64,000 nucleotides of DNA from Nocardioides turkmenicus (GCF_011045035.1 NZ_JAALAA010000004.1:62001-126000); one strand, 5' to 3'. Shown: positions 26,749 to 35,047, counted from the first letter of the stretch. Program-made: numbers and translations. The notes: generated from the letters alone by a model not told the origin.

Positions 26749-27264
26749 GTGACGACGTTTCTGATCATCGGAGCCGTCGGGTTGGGCCTCCTGCTGGTGT
26801 CACTGGTGATCGGCGACCTCCTCGACGGCTTCCTCGGCGGCGCGCTCGATGCCGACTGGTTCTCGACCGCCGCGATCGGCGGGTTCGTGTCCGCGTTCGG
26901 GTTCGGTGGCGCGCTGGCCGTCGGTCCGCTCGGCACGATCCCGGCCATCGGGATCGGGGTCCTGGGCGGCGCGCTCTTCGCCTGGTTCGCGCTGTGGCTG
27001 ACCCGCCTGCTGAAGGAGGAGCACACCGACGCGGTGCCCTCGGGCGACGCCGCCGTCGGGCTGGACGCCGCCGTGATCACCACGATCCCGGCCGGTGGGT
27101 TCGGCGTGGTGCGGGTCGCCCTCGGGGGCCACACGGTGACCTACAACGCCAAGGCGCCCGACCTCGACGAGGAGATCACGCCTGGCACCGCCGTGCACGT
27201 GACCGGGGTCCTCTCACCGACGGCAGTCACCGTCGCGCCGACGTGGCGCGAGATCACCTCCTGA
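26749..27264 (+). CDS. NfeD/YuaF-like membrane protein paired with flotillin
   Basis: The 171-residue protein has two or three membrane helices in the first 85 residues and then a small beta-rich domain (VGLDAAVITTIPAGGFGVVRVALGG...TPGTAVHVTGV) typical of NfeD-type OB folds. The GTG start at 26749 follows CCGAAAGG at a good distance. It ends 15 bp before the flotillin gene, the same gene pair as yuaF-floT of Bacillus. The partner protein helps organise or process flotillin assemblies; that role is inferred from the family. Confidence 0.85.
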   Translation: MTTFLIIGAVGLGLLLVSLVIGDLLDGFLGGALDADWFSTAAIGGFVSAFGFGGALAVGPLGTIPAIGIGVLGGALFAWFALWLTRLLKEEHTDAVPSGDAAVGLDAAVITTIPAGGFGVVRVALGGHTVTYNAKAPDLDEEITPGTAVHVTGVLSPTAVTVAPTWREITS

Positions 27265-27279
27265 CCTGAAGGGGTCCCC

Positions 27280-28797
27280 ATGGAACCGCTGGTGCCGATC
27301 GCCGGCCTTGTCGTACTCGTCATCCTGCTCCTGCTGCTGGTCACCAGCCGCTACAAGGTCGCCGGGCCCAACCAGGCCTTCATCGTCACCGGCCGCAAGG
27401 GCAAGGCGGTCCTCAACCCGGAGACCGGCCAGCTCACCACCGACCTGTCGGGCCAGAAGGTCGTGCTCGGTGGCGGTGTCTTCGTGGTCCCGTTCGTCCA
27501 GAAGCTGGCGGTCATGGATCTCTCCTCGCGCCGGATCTCGGTGCAGATCCGCGGCGCGGTCTCCGGACAGGGCATCAAGCTCAACCTCGAAGGGGTCGCG
27601 ATCGTGAAGGTCGGCGGCAACGCCGACCAGATCCGACTGGCCGCGCAGCGATTCCTCTCCCAGCAGGAGGAGATCGAGCCGTTCACGCAGGAGGTGCTCG
27701 CCGGCGCGCTGCGGTCGATCGTCGGCGGTCTGACCGTCGAGCAGATCATCCGTGACCGGGCCGCGTTCGCCCAGCGGGTCGCCGACGAGTCCGAGTCGTC
27801 GCTCACCGGCCAGGGCCTGATCCTGGACACCTTCCAGATCCAGGACGTCACCGACGACGGCTCCTACCTGACCAACCTCGGCCGTCCCGAGGCCGCCCGC
27901 ATCACCCAGGCCGCCTCGATCGCCGAGGCGGAGGCTCGCCGTGCCGCCGAGCAGGCCCGGATCAAGGCCGAGGAGGAGATCGCGGTCGCCCAGCGTGCCC
28001 TCGCGCTGAAGCAGGCCGAGATCAAGGCCGAGACCGACGCTGCCGCCGCCACCGCGGCCGGTCCGCTGGCCCAGGCCGACCGCGACCAGGCCATCCTCAC
28101 CGAGCAGGAGAAGGTAGCCGTACGCCAGGCGGCGCTGACCGAGCGCCAGCTCGAGACGCAGGTCCGCAAGCCCGCCGACGCCGAGCGCTACCGCGTCGAG
28201 CAGGAGGCGGAGGCTCGCCGCAACTCCGAGATCGCCGCTGCGGAAGCCCGCAAGGCCGCCACGATCGCCGCCGCCGAGGCGGACGCCGAGCAGGCCCGAC
28301 TCACCGGTGAGGCGGAGAAGGCCCGCCGTGCCGCGCTGGCCGAGGCCGAGGCCATCGAGGGGGCCAAGCGCGGTGACGCGCAGAAGGCGCTGCGTCTGGC
28401 CGGCGCCGAGGCCACCCGGGCCGAGGGTGAGGCGAGCGCTGCCGCCACCCTGGCCGTCGGTCAGGCCGAGGCCGAGGCGATGGACAAGCGCGCTGCGGCG
28501 TTCGCGTCCTACAACGACGCCGCCGTGCTGCAGATGCTGATCGAGGTGCTGCCCCGGATCGCCAAGGAGGTCGCCGCGCCGATCAGCGCCATCGACAGCC
28601 TCACCGTCCTCTCCACCGAGGGTGCCGGCGCGATCCCGAAGCAGGTCAACGACAACGTCGTCCAGACCCTCAACATGCTCAAGACGACCACCGGTGTCGA
28701 CCTCGGGTCGATGCTCCGCAAGGCGGTCGCCACGACCACCGAGAACGACACCGAGATCGGCACCGCGGAGATCCCCTCCAACCACGTCCCTCAGTGA
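27280..28797 (+). CDS. floT: Flotillin-like membrane scaffold protein
   Basis: The 505-residue protein begins with a short hydrophobic membrane hairpin (residues 3-22). A SPFH/band-7 domain follows to about residue 210 (VFVVPFVQKLAVMDLSSRRISV; GLILDTFQIQDVTDDGSYL). The next 170 residues are a long Ala/Glu-rich coiled coil with many AEAEA/AEARR repeats, and the C-terminal region (MLIEVLPRIAKEVAAPISAIDSL) is the conserved flotillin oligomerisation part. Flotillins scaffold ordered membrane regions. It is co-transcribed with the NfeD-like gene. No terminator lies directly after it; the next hairpin belongs to the small-RNA candidate. Confidence 0.93.
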   Translation: MEPLVPIAGLVVLVILLLLLVTSRYKVAGPNQAFIVTGRKGKAVLNPETGQLTTDLSGQKVVLGGGVFVVPFVQKLAVMDLSSRRISVQIRGAVSGQGIKLNLEGVAIVKVGGNADQIRLAAQRFLSQQEEIEPFTQEVLAGALRSIVGGLTVEQIIRDRAAFAQRVADESESSLTGQGLILDTFQIQDVTDDGSYLTNLGRPEAARITQAASIAEAEARRAAEQARIKAEEEIAVAQRALALKQAEIKAETDAAAATAAGPLAQADRDQAILTEQEKVAVRQAALTERQLETQVRKPADAERYRVEQEAEARRNSEIAAAEARKAATIAAAEADAEQARLTGEAEKARRAALAEAEAIEGAKRGDAQKALRLAGAEATRAEGEASAAATLAVGQAEAEAMDKRAAAFASYNDAAVLQMLIEVLPRIAKEVAAPISAIDSLTVLSTEGAGAIPKQVNDNVVQTLNMLKTTTGVDLGSMLRKAVATTTENDTEIGTAEIPSNHVPQ

Positions 28798-28853
28798 TCG
28801 ATCCACAGCTTGCCAACACTCGGTCACGAAGGCTGTAGAAAAGGGACATAAAC

Positions 28854-28883
28854 GTGACAGCCAGATTCAAGTCTGGTTATGTA
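28854..28883 (+). promoter_or_regulatory. Promoter of the candidate small RNA, with dyad in the spacer
   Basis: GTGACA (28854-28859) and TATGTA (28878-28883) are separated by 18 bp, a good fit to a housekeeping promoter. The spacer holds CCAGATTCAAGTCTGG, with 5-bp inverted arms filling nearly the entire gap, so a repressor or a spacer-bending activator could bind there. The predicted start is near 28890. No reading frame follows. Confidence 0.55.
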
Positions 28884-28889
28884 TCCACG

Positions 28890-29047
28890 TCGACGTAGGG
28901 AGGGAGCACTCCAAGCCTCGACCGGGCCTCGCGGCCGAAAGGCCGCCAGGCTCGCCTCTCGAGTCTCTCTACTGTTCCCCCCGTCGGTGGAGAGACACCG
29001 AGGGACATCGATTGTGGCCCGGCCTCACGGCCGGGCCACATTCTATT
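28890..29047 (+). ncRNA. Candidate structured small RNA
   Basis: A promoter-like pair and a strong terminator bracket about 155 nt without a convincing reading frame, between floT and the convergent leuA. A central hairpin is strong: GCCT-c-GCGGCC-GAAA-GGCCGC-c-AGGC (28926-28951), with a GNRA-type loop. CTCTCTAC (28965-28972) can pair either with GTAGGGAG (28895-28902) or with GTGGAGAG (28987-28994), each 8 bp with one G-U. A third option, TCGGTG/CACCGA around 28985-29001, competes with the latter. It does not match 4.5S, RNase P or tmRNA signatures that I know. It could alternatively be the floT 3' UTR. Confidence 0.5.
29013..29047 (+). terminator. Terminator of the candidate small RNA
   Basis: TGTGGCCCGGCC (29013-29024) and GGCCGGGCCACA (29029-29040) form 12 perfect pairs around TCAC. 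The plus-strand tail TTCTATTT gives the orientation. The distance of more than 200 bp from floT makes it more natural for a separate short transcript. Confidence 0.85.
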
Positions 29048-29057
29048 TCGCCAGCCC

Positions 29058-30842
29058 TCAGCTCTCCGCGGCCTGGACGAGGGTCCCGGCGGTGGCGCGC
29101 GCAGCGTGGAGCACGGCTCGCACACTGGCCATCAGCACGGACCGGTCTCGTCCCGCGGCCCAGTGGACGCCGACTCCGTTGCGGAACTCGATGACGGTCA
29201 GGGCTTCGCTGTCGTTCCCGGACCTGAGCGAGGACTGGTGCAGGGACAGGATGTCGACGCCGATGCGCTGCTCCGCCAGCAGTTGGGCGGTGGCTTCGAC
29301 GGGCCCGACGTCGTAGGAACCGCTGTGCTCCACTCCATCGATGCGAAGACGGATATCCGTACGGCTGGTGCCGTCGCGGCTCCCGGACTCGAGGTCGACC
29401 AGCTCGATGCCATCCGTCTCGCCGGTGAGGTAGACGGCCTCGAAGAGCTCGAGCAGCTGTGCCGGGTCGATCTCGCGACCCGTGGCGTCGGTGTGTTCCT
29501 GCACTCGACGTGCGAAGTCGATCTGGAGACGTCGCGGCAGCTCGATGCCGTACTCGGATGCGAGGAGGTAGGCGATACCACCCTTGCCCGACTGCGAGTT
29601 GACGCGGATGACTGCGTCGTAGCTCCGTCCGATGTCAGCAGGATCGATCGGCAGGTAGGGCACTCGCCACTCGATCTCGCTCCCCTGGCGGTCCTCGCCC
29701 GCAGCCCTGCCCTCGTGCTCGGCGAAGCCCTTCTTGATCGCGTCCTGGTGGGTGCCGCTGAAGGCGGTGTGCACGAGGTCGCCGACGTACGGATGACGCG
29801 GATGCACCTCGAGCTGGTTGCAGTGCTCGACGGTGCGTCGGATCTCGTCGATGTCGGAGAAGTCGATCATCGGGTCGATGCCCTGCGCATGCAGGTTCAG
29901 CGCCAGCGTGGCGATGTCGACGTTGCCGGTGCGCTCTCCGTTGCCGAAGAGGCAGCCCTCGACACGCTGTGCGCCGGCCAGCACCGCAAGCTCTGCGCAC
30001 GCGATTCCGGTGCCGCGATCGTTGTGCGGGTGCACCGAGAGGATCACGCTGTCACGGCGAGCAAGGTTCTTGTGCATGTACTCGATCTGATCGGCGTACA
30101 CGTTCGGCGTGGCGACTTCGACGGTTGCGGGCAGGTTGAGGATCACAGGCCGCTCAGGCGTCGCGTCCCACAGCGTCGTGATGGCATCGCAGATGTCGAG
30201 GGCGTAGTCGGGCTCCGTGAGATTGAAGACCTCGGGAGAGAATTCGAACCTCACGTTCGGCATGTCGTCAGCGAGCTCCAGAACGTCTCGACCACCGCGG
30301 AGGATGAGCTCCTTCACCTCATCGGCCGGGCGTCCGAGCACGACGTCGCGCCAGGTCGGGGCCGTAGCGGTGTACATGTGGATCACCACCTGATTCGCGA
30401 TGCCACGGATCGACTCCACCGTTCGCGCGATCAGGTCCCGGCGGGCCGGCGTGAAGACCACGATGGTGACGTCGGCAGGCGCGATGTCCGACTCTGCGAC
30501 GAGGCGTACGAAGTCGAAGTCGGTCTGAGAAGCGGAGGGGTATCCGATCTCGATCTCCTTGTAGCCCATCGCCACCATCAGCTCGAAGAAGCGGCGCTTT
30601 CGCCCGGGATCCATCGGTTCGGGCAGTGCCTGGTTTCCGTCTCGCAGGTCCACCGGCACCCACAGCGGAGCCTGGGTCAGTCGGCGGGTGGGCCAGTCTC
30701 GTTCGGCCAAGGGGACCTCGACGCGGGCATGGACGTCGCGATAACGGTACGACGGCATCTGAGACCGACGCTGCCGGTTCCAGACAGGAGCGTCGTCCGC
30801 GACGGGACCTGAGGGCGTGGCGATGGTGGGAAAGCTGGGCAT
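29058..30842 (-). CDS. leuA: 2-isopropylmalate synthase
   Basis: The 594-residue enzyme condenses 2-oxoisovalerate with acetyl-CoA, the first step of leucine synthesis. It matches the long mycobacterial Leu[18 protein letters not shown], the catalytic-barrel start [10 protein letters not shown] (metal Asp), [60 protein letters not shown] (His-x-His metal ligands), a subdomain with [10 protein letters not shown], and a C-terminal regulatory domain from about residue 440. The ATG at 30842 has AGGAGG ten bases upstream. The leader carries a Leu-rich peptide and alternative hairpins. Feedback inhibition by leucine through the C-terminal domain is expected from the family. Confidence 0.95.
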   Translation of the reverse strand: MPSFPTIATPSGPVADDAPVWNRQRRSQMPSYRYRDVHARVEVPLAERDWPTRRLTQAPLWVPVDLRDGNQALPEPMDPGRKRRFFELMVAMGYKEIEIGYPSASQTDFDFVRLVAESDIAPADVTIVVFTPARRDLIARTVESIRGIANQVVIHMYTATAPTWRDVVLGRPADEVKELILRGGRDVLELADDMPNVRFEFSPEVFNLTEPDYALDICDAITTLWDATPERPVILNLPATVEVATPNVYADQIEYMHKNLARRDSVILSVHPHNDRGTGIACAELAVLAGAQRVEGCLFGNGERTGNVDIATLALNLHAQGIDPMIDFSDIDEIRRTVEHCNQLEVHPRHPYVGDLVHTAFSGTHQDAIKKGFAEHEGRAAGEDRQGSEIEWRVPYLPIDPADIGRSYDAVIRVNSQSGKGGIAYLLASEYGIELPRRLQIDFARRVQEHTDATGREIDPAQLLELFEAVYLTGETDGIELVDLESGSRDGTSRTDIRLRIDGVEHSGSYDVGPVEATAQLLAEQRIGVDILSLHQSSLRSGNDSEALTVIEFRNGVGVHWAAGRDRSVLMASVRAVLHAARATAGTLVQAAES

Positions 30843-30848
30843 GCTGGT

Positions 30849-30916
30849 GGTTCCTCCTCTTCGGGGATCAGAGATGAACCGGCGCATGTCTCGACTCCAC
30901 GGTGAGGAGCCGGTTC
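30849..30916 (-). promoter_or_regulatory. leuA attenuator: alternative hairpins over the ribosome site
   Basis: On the minus-strand transcript, segment 1 (GAACCGGC, 30909-30916) can pair perfectly with segment 2 (GCCGGTTC, 30876-30883). Segment 2 can instead pair through GGTTC with segment 3 (GGAGGAACC, 30849-30857), which contains the leuA ribosome site. CTCCTC at 30904-30909 is also complementary to that site. A ribosome at the leader stop codon (30919) would cover segment 1 and favour the closed form; stalling at the Leu codons would free it. This is a translational attenuation model read from sequence. Confidence 0.7.
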
Positions 30917-30918
30917 GA

Positions 30919-30966
30919 CTAGGCCCCGCCGTGGCACAGAAGGAGAAGCACCTGCTGGATCAGCAC
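30919..30966 (-). CDS. leuL: Leucine leader peptide of leuA
   Basis: The 16-codon frame GTG...TAG encodes [15 protein letters not shown], with four consecutive leucine codons (CTT CTC CTT CTG) and five leucines in fifteen residues. There is no ribosome site at usable distance. The predicted transcription start, seven bases after the -10 hexamer, falls on the G of the GTG, so the peptide is probably translated as a leaderless message. It stops three bases before the first attenuator segment. Leaderless leader peptides of this sort are known for amino-acid operons in actinobacteria. Confidence 0.75.
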   Translation of the reverse strand: MLIQQVLLLLCHGGA

Positions 30967-30972
30967 ACGGCC

Positions 30973-31001
30973 ACGCTACAACTCCTCAGACAAGTAGACA
31001 A
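30973..31001 (-). promoter_or_regulatory. leuA promoter
   Basis: Minus-strand TTGTCT (30996-31001) and TAGCGT (30973-30978) are 17 bp apart. TAGCGT fits the actinobacterial TAnnnT -10 consensus. The -35 overlaps the tandem repeat 30989-31004, so a protein bound there would compete with polymerase. Confidence 0.65.
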
Positions 31002-31004
31002 GTA
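30989..31004 (+). repeat. Tandem GACAAGTA repeat over the leuA -35
   Basis: GACAAGTA occurs twice in immediate succession, followed by GAG. It covers the leuA -35 hexamer and lies 11 bp before the divergent epimerase-like gene. A GntR regulator is encoded two genes along, making it a candidate binding protein, although the repeat does not match the standard FadR-type operator. Confidence 0.5.
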
Positions 31005-31014
31005 GAGTGCTTCC

Positions 31015-31656
31015 ATGAGCGATCGACCAGTCATCACATCCGCTGAGGTGCCCACCCTGAGAGTCTTCGTCGCCGGAGCGACCGGGGTGATCGGATCGCG
31101 CCTGCTGCCCCTGCTCGCCGCAGCCGGCCACACCGTGGCCGGAATGACCCGCACCGCGTCGAAGACGGAACTGGTCCGGGAGCTCGGTGCCGAGCCCGTG
31201 CTGTGCGACGTCTACGACACCGCGGCTCTCACCGCGGCGACGACGGCCTTCCGACCTGACCTGATCCTCCACCAGCTCACCGACCTCCCCGACGCCGCCG
31301 AGGAGCTACCAGAGCGACGAGACGACAACGCGCGCATCCGGATCGAGGGGACGCACAACCTCATCGCGGCGGCCACAGCGGCCGGATGCACGCGCCTCCT
31401 CGCTCAGAGCGTGGCCTGGGACCTGCCGCCCGGAGGCGGTGCCGACGCCGTGCGGGCACTCGAGGACGCCGTCCTCGGCTACGGCGGCACGGTGCTGCGT
31501 TACGGACAGTTCTACGGCCCTGGGACGTTCTACCCCGACGCCCTCCCCGCCGGCCCTAGCATCCAGGTCGACGCCGCCGCGGAGCGCACGGTCGCCGCGC
31601 TGGACCGTCCCAGCGGGATCCTCACGATCACCGACGACACCGACCTCGCGGTCTGA
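31015..31656 (+). CDS. NAD(P)-dependent epimerase/reductase-like protein
   Basis: This 213-residue protein has an extended-SDR Rossmann start (RVFVAGATGVIGSRLLPLLAAAGHTVAGMTR). It is about 90 residues shorter than full nucleotide-sugar epimerases and lacks a clear YxxxK: the only candidate region is YGQFYGPGTFYPD. It may bind NAD(P) without classical epimerase chemistry. It is first in a three-gene plus-strand cluster with GntR and an ABC ATPase, and is divergent from leuA. The function is unknown. Confidence 0.72.
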   Translation: MSDRPVITSAEVPTLRVFVAGATGVIGSRLLPLLAAAGHTVAGMTRTASKTELVRELGAEPVLCDVYDTAALTAATTAFRPDLILHQLTDLPDAAEELPERRDDNARIRIEGTHNLIAAATAAGCTRLLAQSVAWDLPPGGGADAVRALEDAVLGYGGTVLRYGQFYGPGTFYPDALPAGPSIQVDAAAERTVAALDRPSGILTITDDTDLAV

Positions 31657-31668
31657 GAGGAGCGGGTG

Positions 31669-32355
31669 ATGGGACAGGTGCAGCGGACCTCGCTGGCTGA
31701 TCAGGCCGCGAAGCTCCTCCTCGAGCGGATCCGTGCCGGCGAGTGGCAGATCGGGGCGAAGCTCCCCGGCGAGACCACGCTGGGTCCCCAGCTGGGCGTC
31801 GGCCGTTCGACGGTTCGCGAAGCGATCCGACAGCTGGCGGGCCGCGGCGTACTCCAGACACGGCAGGGTGCCGGCGTCTTCGTCACCGCACTCGACGTCA
31901 GCGACGACTGGGACGTCGTCCTGCGTCAGGCAGACATCGCTGCGGTCATCGAGGGCCGGATCGCCATCGAGACCGAGGCCGCCGCACTGGCTGCGCAGCG
32001 GCGTACGGCAGCGGATGTGCGAGCCATGCGACGCGCTCTGGCGCGGCGTGTCGTGGCCGGCCAGAGCACCGAGGAGTACGTCGACGCCGACATGGTGGTG
32101 CACCGCACCGTCGTGGCCGCTGCCCACAACATCGTCCTGCTGGACCTCTTCGACGGGTTCGTGCCACGCGTCCGCGAGGCGATGATCGACATGCTCGATC
32201 TCCGTCCGGCCGAGACCCCGTGCGATGCGAACTCATCAGGGGATGATCACGAAGCACATGCCGAGCTCGTGCAAGCGATCATCGACCGCGATCGGGCAGC
32301 GGCGGCGCGACTCAGCCGCGCCCACCTCACCGGACTGAAGGCGGCCCTGGGGTGA
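31669..32355 (+). CDS. GntR-family regulator, FCD (FadR) subgroup
   Basis: The 228-residue protein has an N-terminal winged HTH (LPGETTLGPQLGVGRSTVREAIRQLAGRGVLQTRQGAGVFV). The C-terminal all-helical FCD domain begins near residue 85 and has likely metal/ligand residues in VDADMVVHRTVVAAAHN and HAELVQAIIDRD. ATG 31669 is chosen over the adjacent GTG 31666 because AGGAG is then six bases away. It is followed by an ABC ATPase overlapping at GTGA. Direct control of this cluster, perhaps through the GACAAGTA repeat, is inferred. Confidence 0.88.
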   Translation: MGQVQRTSLADQAAKLLLERIRAGEWQIGAKLPGETTLGPQLGVGRSTVREAIRQLAGRGVLQTRQGAGVFVTALDVSDDWDVVLRQADIAAVIEGRIAIETEAAALAAQRRTAADVRAMRRALARRVVAGQSTEEYVDADMVVHRTVVAAAHNIVLLDLFDGFVPRVREAMIDMLDLRPAETPCDANSSGDDHEAHAELVQAIIDRDRAAAARLSRAHLTGLKAALG

Positions 32356-33164
32356 CGACCGGGAGTATGACCCAGCCACCGCCGGTCATCGAGCTCACCG
32401 ACGTCACGTTCCGGCGCGGCGAGCGGACCATCCTCGACGCCATCAGCTTCGCGGTCCGCCCGGGCGAGCACTGGGCGCTCATCGGTCCCAACGGTGCCGG
32501 CAAGAGCACCATCCTGGGATTCTGCGGTGCGCTCACGCATCCCACGTCCGGGACGGTCGATGTCCTCGGCCACCGGGTCGGTCGCGTCGAGCTGCAAGCA
32601 CTGCGCCGTTCGATCGGTCATGTCAATCCACGACACCCGCTAACCTCGCCGCTCACGCTTCGCGAGGTCGTGCTGACGGGGCTCACCGGCTCCATCGAGC
32701 TACCGCCGCGCTGGCGGCCCACAAGCGACCAGGTCCGCGCCGCAGACGCCCTGATCGAGCAGATCGGCTTGGCGGGGAAGCACGAGGCGAAGTGGCCGAC
32801 TCTGTCGCAGGGTGAACGCGGCCGCACCCTGATCGCTCGTGCGCTCGTCTGCGAGCCCGTCCTGCTCCTGCTGGACGAGCCGACCACCGGTCTCGACGTG
32901 GCGGCGCGTGAGCAGCTGTTGGTGACCATCGCAGCGCTCGAGCACACGCACCCCGAGCTGGCCTCGATCCTGGTCACCCACCACCTCGAAGAGCTCCCGC
33001 CGAGCAGCTCGCACGCGGTTCTCCTCAACGACGGACGCATCGTCAGGTCCGGTCCGATCACGGACGTCCTCACAACCGAGCATGTGTCGCTCGCCTTCGC
33101 CTACCCCATCCAGGTCGGACAGCACGGGAGACGATGGTTCGCGCGGGCGGCGTCGGCTGCCTAG
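32352..33164 (+). CDS. Orphan ABC transporter ATP-binding protein
   Basis: The 270-residue ATPase has Walker A GPNGAGKST, signature LSQGERGR, Walker B LLLLDEPTTGLD and the H-loop ILVTHHLEEL. The sequence resembles stand-alone ATPases of the ModF-like group rather than a nutrient importer. No permease gene is near, so it may work with a distant membrane partner or in a non-transport role. The start is GTG 32352, coupled to the GntR stop (GTGA); ATG 32367 is an alternative. The stop codon shares a CTAG with the convergent penicillin-binding-protein gene. Confidence 0.85.
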   Translation: MTTGSMTQPPPVIELTDVTFRRGERTILDAISFAVRPGEHWALIGPNGAGKSTILGFCGALTHPTSGTVDVLGHRVGRVELQALRRSIGHVNPRHPLTSPLTLREVVLTGLTGSIELPPRWRPTSDQVRAADALIEQIGLAGKHEAKWPTLSQGERGRTLIARALVCEPVLLLLDEPTTGLDVAAREQLLVTIAALEHTHPELASILVTHHLEELPPSSSHAVLLNDGRIVRSGPITDVLTTEHVSLAFAYPIQVGQHGRRWFARAASAA

Positions 33165-35047
33165 CGCTCGTTGACCATCCGCAGGAACGCCTCGACGAGC
33201 GGACCCGAGGTGGCCGCGCCGTTCTCGCCCTCGTCGACGTAGACCGCCACGGCCAGGTCGCCCTGCGCCGCGATCATCCAGGTGTGGGTGAGGCGCTTGC
33301 CGTTGCGGTCGAACTCGGCGGTGCCGGTCTTGGCGATCACCGGCTTGCCCGGCACGTCGGCCAGGCCGCGCCCGGTGCCGTCGGTGACCACGCTCCGGAA
33401 GATCGTACGCAGCTCCGCAGCCTCGGCGGCGGCGAGCGGCTTCACGCCCGACGGTTTGGCGGTCTGGCCCTGGACGAGGTTCGGGACCACGGTGTGACCT
33501 GCCTGGATGGAGCCGATGACGGTGGCCATCACGAGCGGGGAGGCGAGCACCTTGCCCTGTCCGATCAGGTCGGCGGCGTGCTCGGTCTCGACCGCGGGCT
33601 CGGGAATCTGGCCGAAGTAGGAGGTGAAGCCGGCGTCGCGGTCGATGCCGAAGCCCAGGGAGGCGGCCGCGGAGGCGATCTCGGCGTGGCCGACCTCGCT
33701 CGCTGCGCCGACCATGGCCGTGTTGCAGGACTCGGCGACGGCGTGGGCGAGCGTGATCTCGCCGAGGGCGGACTTCGGGTACCAGGAGTCGTTCTTGAAG
33801 GTCTTGCCGTCGACGGTCGCCTTGGCGGGGCACGTGACCCGGCTGTCGGCGTGGAGACCCTTGCGCAGCAGGGCCAGCGTGGTCGCGGCCTTGAAGGTCG
33901 ATCCCGGGGCTGCCTGACCGTAGGTGGCCAGGTTCATCTTGTTGTCGACGCCGTTGGCGGCGACCAGCACCGCGCCGTCGCTCGGCCGGATCGCGACCAG
34001 GGCGCTCTCGGGCTTGACCTGCTTCAGGATCTTCTCGGCGCTCTTCTGCATCCGCGCGTCGAGGGTGATGGTCAGAGACTTCCCGTCGATCGGATCGGTG
34101 CTGAAGAGCTTCTTGAGCACCTCGCCCTCGTCACCGAGCACCGAGACCTGCAGCCCGGGCTTGCCCCGCAGCTGGTCGTCGTAGCGCGCCTGCAACCCGG
34201 AGAGGCCGACGAGGTCGCCAGGGAGGTAGGTGCCGGGCTTCTTCTTCATCATCTCGGCCGTCACCTCACCGACGATGCCGACGACCGGGGAGGCGAACTC
34301 CTTGGTCGGGCCGAGCGGAAGGGTCCGGTTGAGCATCGCCGCGCCCTTGATCCGGCCGATCTTGGCCGCCTTGGCCTTCGTCATCATCGGCTTGCGGATC
34401 GAGATCGCCTCGACGAAGGCCTTGTCGCCGGCCGCGCGGACCCGCTTGGCGTAGCGCTTCGGGTTGATGCCGACGATCGCGGCGACGTCTCGAGCGGCCG
34501 CGGGCGCCGCGACCGGGTCGATCAGGGTCTTGTCGATGCCGACCGTGACGACCGGCCGGTCAGCGACGAGGGTCTCTCCCGACGTGCTCAGGATCTCGCC
34601 GCGCTGCTGCTGGACGGTCTCGACGTGCAGGCTGCGACCCTCGGCGAGCGTCGGCGCGACCACGGTCGGTGCCCAGACGAACTCCCACTTCTCGCCGGTC
34701 TTGCGGAGCTCGACCTCCGACTCGTAGGTCCACCGGCCACCCGGCAGCCCCCACGCCCACCTGAGCGTCGACTTCGCGCTGTCAGTGCCGTGGCCGGTGA
34801 AGGTCGGCTTGGTCGCGGACACGTCGGGCGCCCCGAGCTTCCCGAACAGGTTGCCGGTGAGGTCGTCGTAGTCCGCGGCAACGGCGGCTGGGTCGGTCTT
34901 CGCCACGAAGTCGACCTTCGTGAACGTGCCGCTCTCCAGCGCGGTGGTCAGGGTCGACATGCTCGGACCCGGGTCCTTGGCCCCACCGCAGGCAGCAAGC
35001 AGCGGTAGAGCAACAGCAAGGGCCGCTATGCCCCGGGAGACTCGCAT
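33161..35047 (-). CDS. Penicillin-binding lipoprotein (transpeptidase with MecA-type N-domain)
   Basis: The 628-residue protein starts with a lipoprotein signal (LLAAC, cysteine 20). An NTF2-like MecA_N domain follows (about residues 27-145), then a dimerisation domain (QQQRGEILSTSGETLVADRPVVTV) and a transpeptidase domain. The catalytic motifs are S383 in APGSTFKAA, SCN (VAESCNTAM), and KTGTAEF near residue 575. This is the architecture of PBP2a-like class B enzymes and of the mycobacterial penicillin-binding lipoprotein. It cross-links peptidoglycan outside the membrane. MecA-like architecture does not by itself imply beta-lactam resistance. Confidence 0.92.
   Translation of the reverse strand: MRVSRGIAALAVALPLLAACGGAKDPGPSMSTLTTALESGTFTKVDFVAKTDPAAVAADYDDLTGNLFGKLGAPDVSATKPTFTGHGTDSAKSTLRWAWGLPGGRWTYESEVELRKTGEKWEFVWAPTVVAPTLAEGRSLHVETVQQQRGEILSTSGETLVADRPVVTVGIDKTLIDPVAAPAAARDVAAIVGINPKRYAKRVRAAGDKAFVEAISIRKPMMTKAKAAKIGRIKGAAMLNRTLPLGPTKEFASPVVGIVGEVTAEMMKKKPGTYLPGDLVGLSGLQARYDDQLRGKPGLQVSVLGDEGEVLKKLFSTDPIDGKSLTITLDARMQKSAEKILKQVKPESALVAIRPSDGAVLVAANGVDNKMNLATYGQAAPGSTFKAATTLALLRKGLHADSRVTCPAKATVDGKTFKNDSWYPKSALGEITLAHAVAESCNTAMVGAASEVGHAEIASAAASLGFGIDRDAGFTSYFGQIPEPAVETEHAADLIGQGKVLASPLVMATVIGSIQAGHTVVPNLVQGQTAKPSGVKPLAAAEAAELRTIFRSVVTDGTGRGLADVPGKPVIAKTGTAEFDRNGKRLTHTWMIAAQGDLAVAVYVDEGENGAATSGPLVEAFLRMVNER

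Noticed and set aside
30843-31014. T-box leader upstream of leuA
   Set aside because: No T-box sequence (TGGNACC-type anti-terminator bulge) is present; the Leu-codon peptide and SD-masking hairpins explain the leader better.
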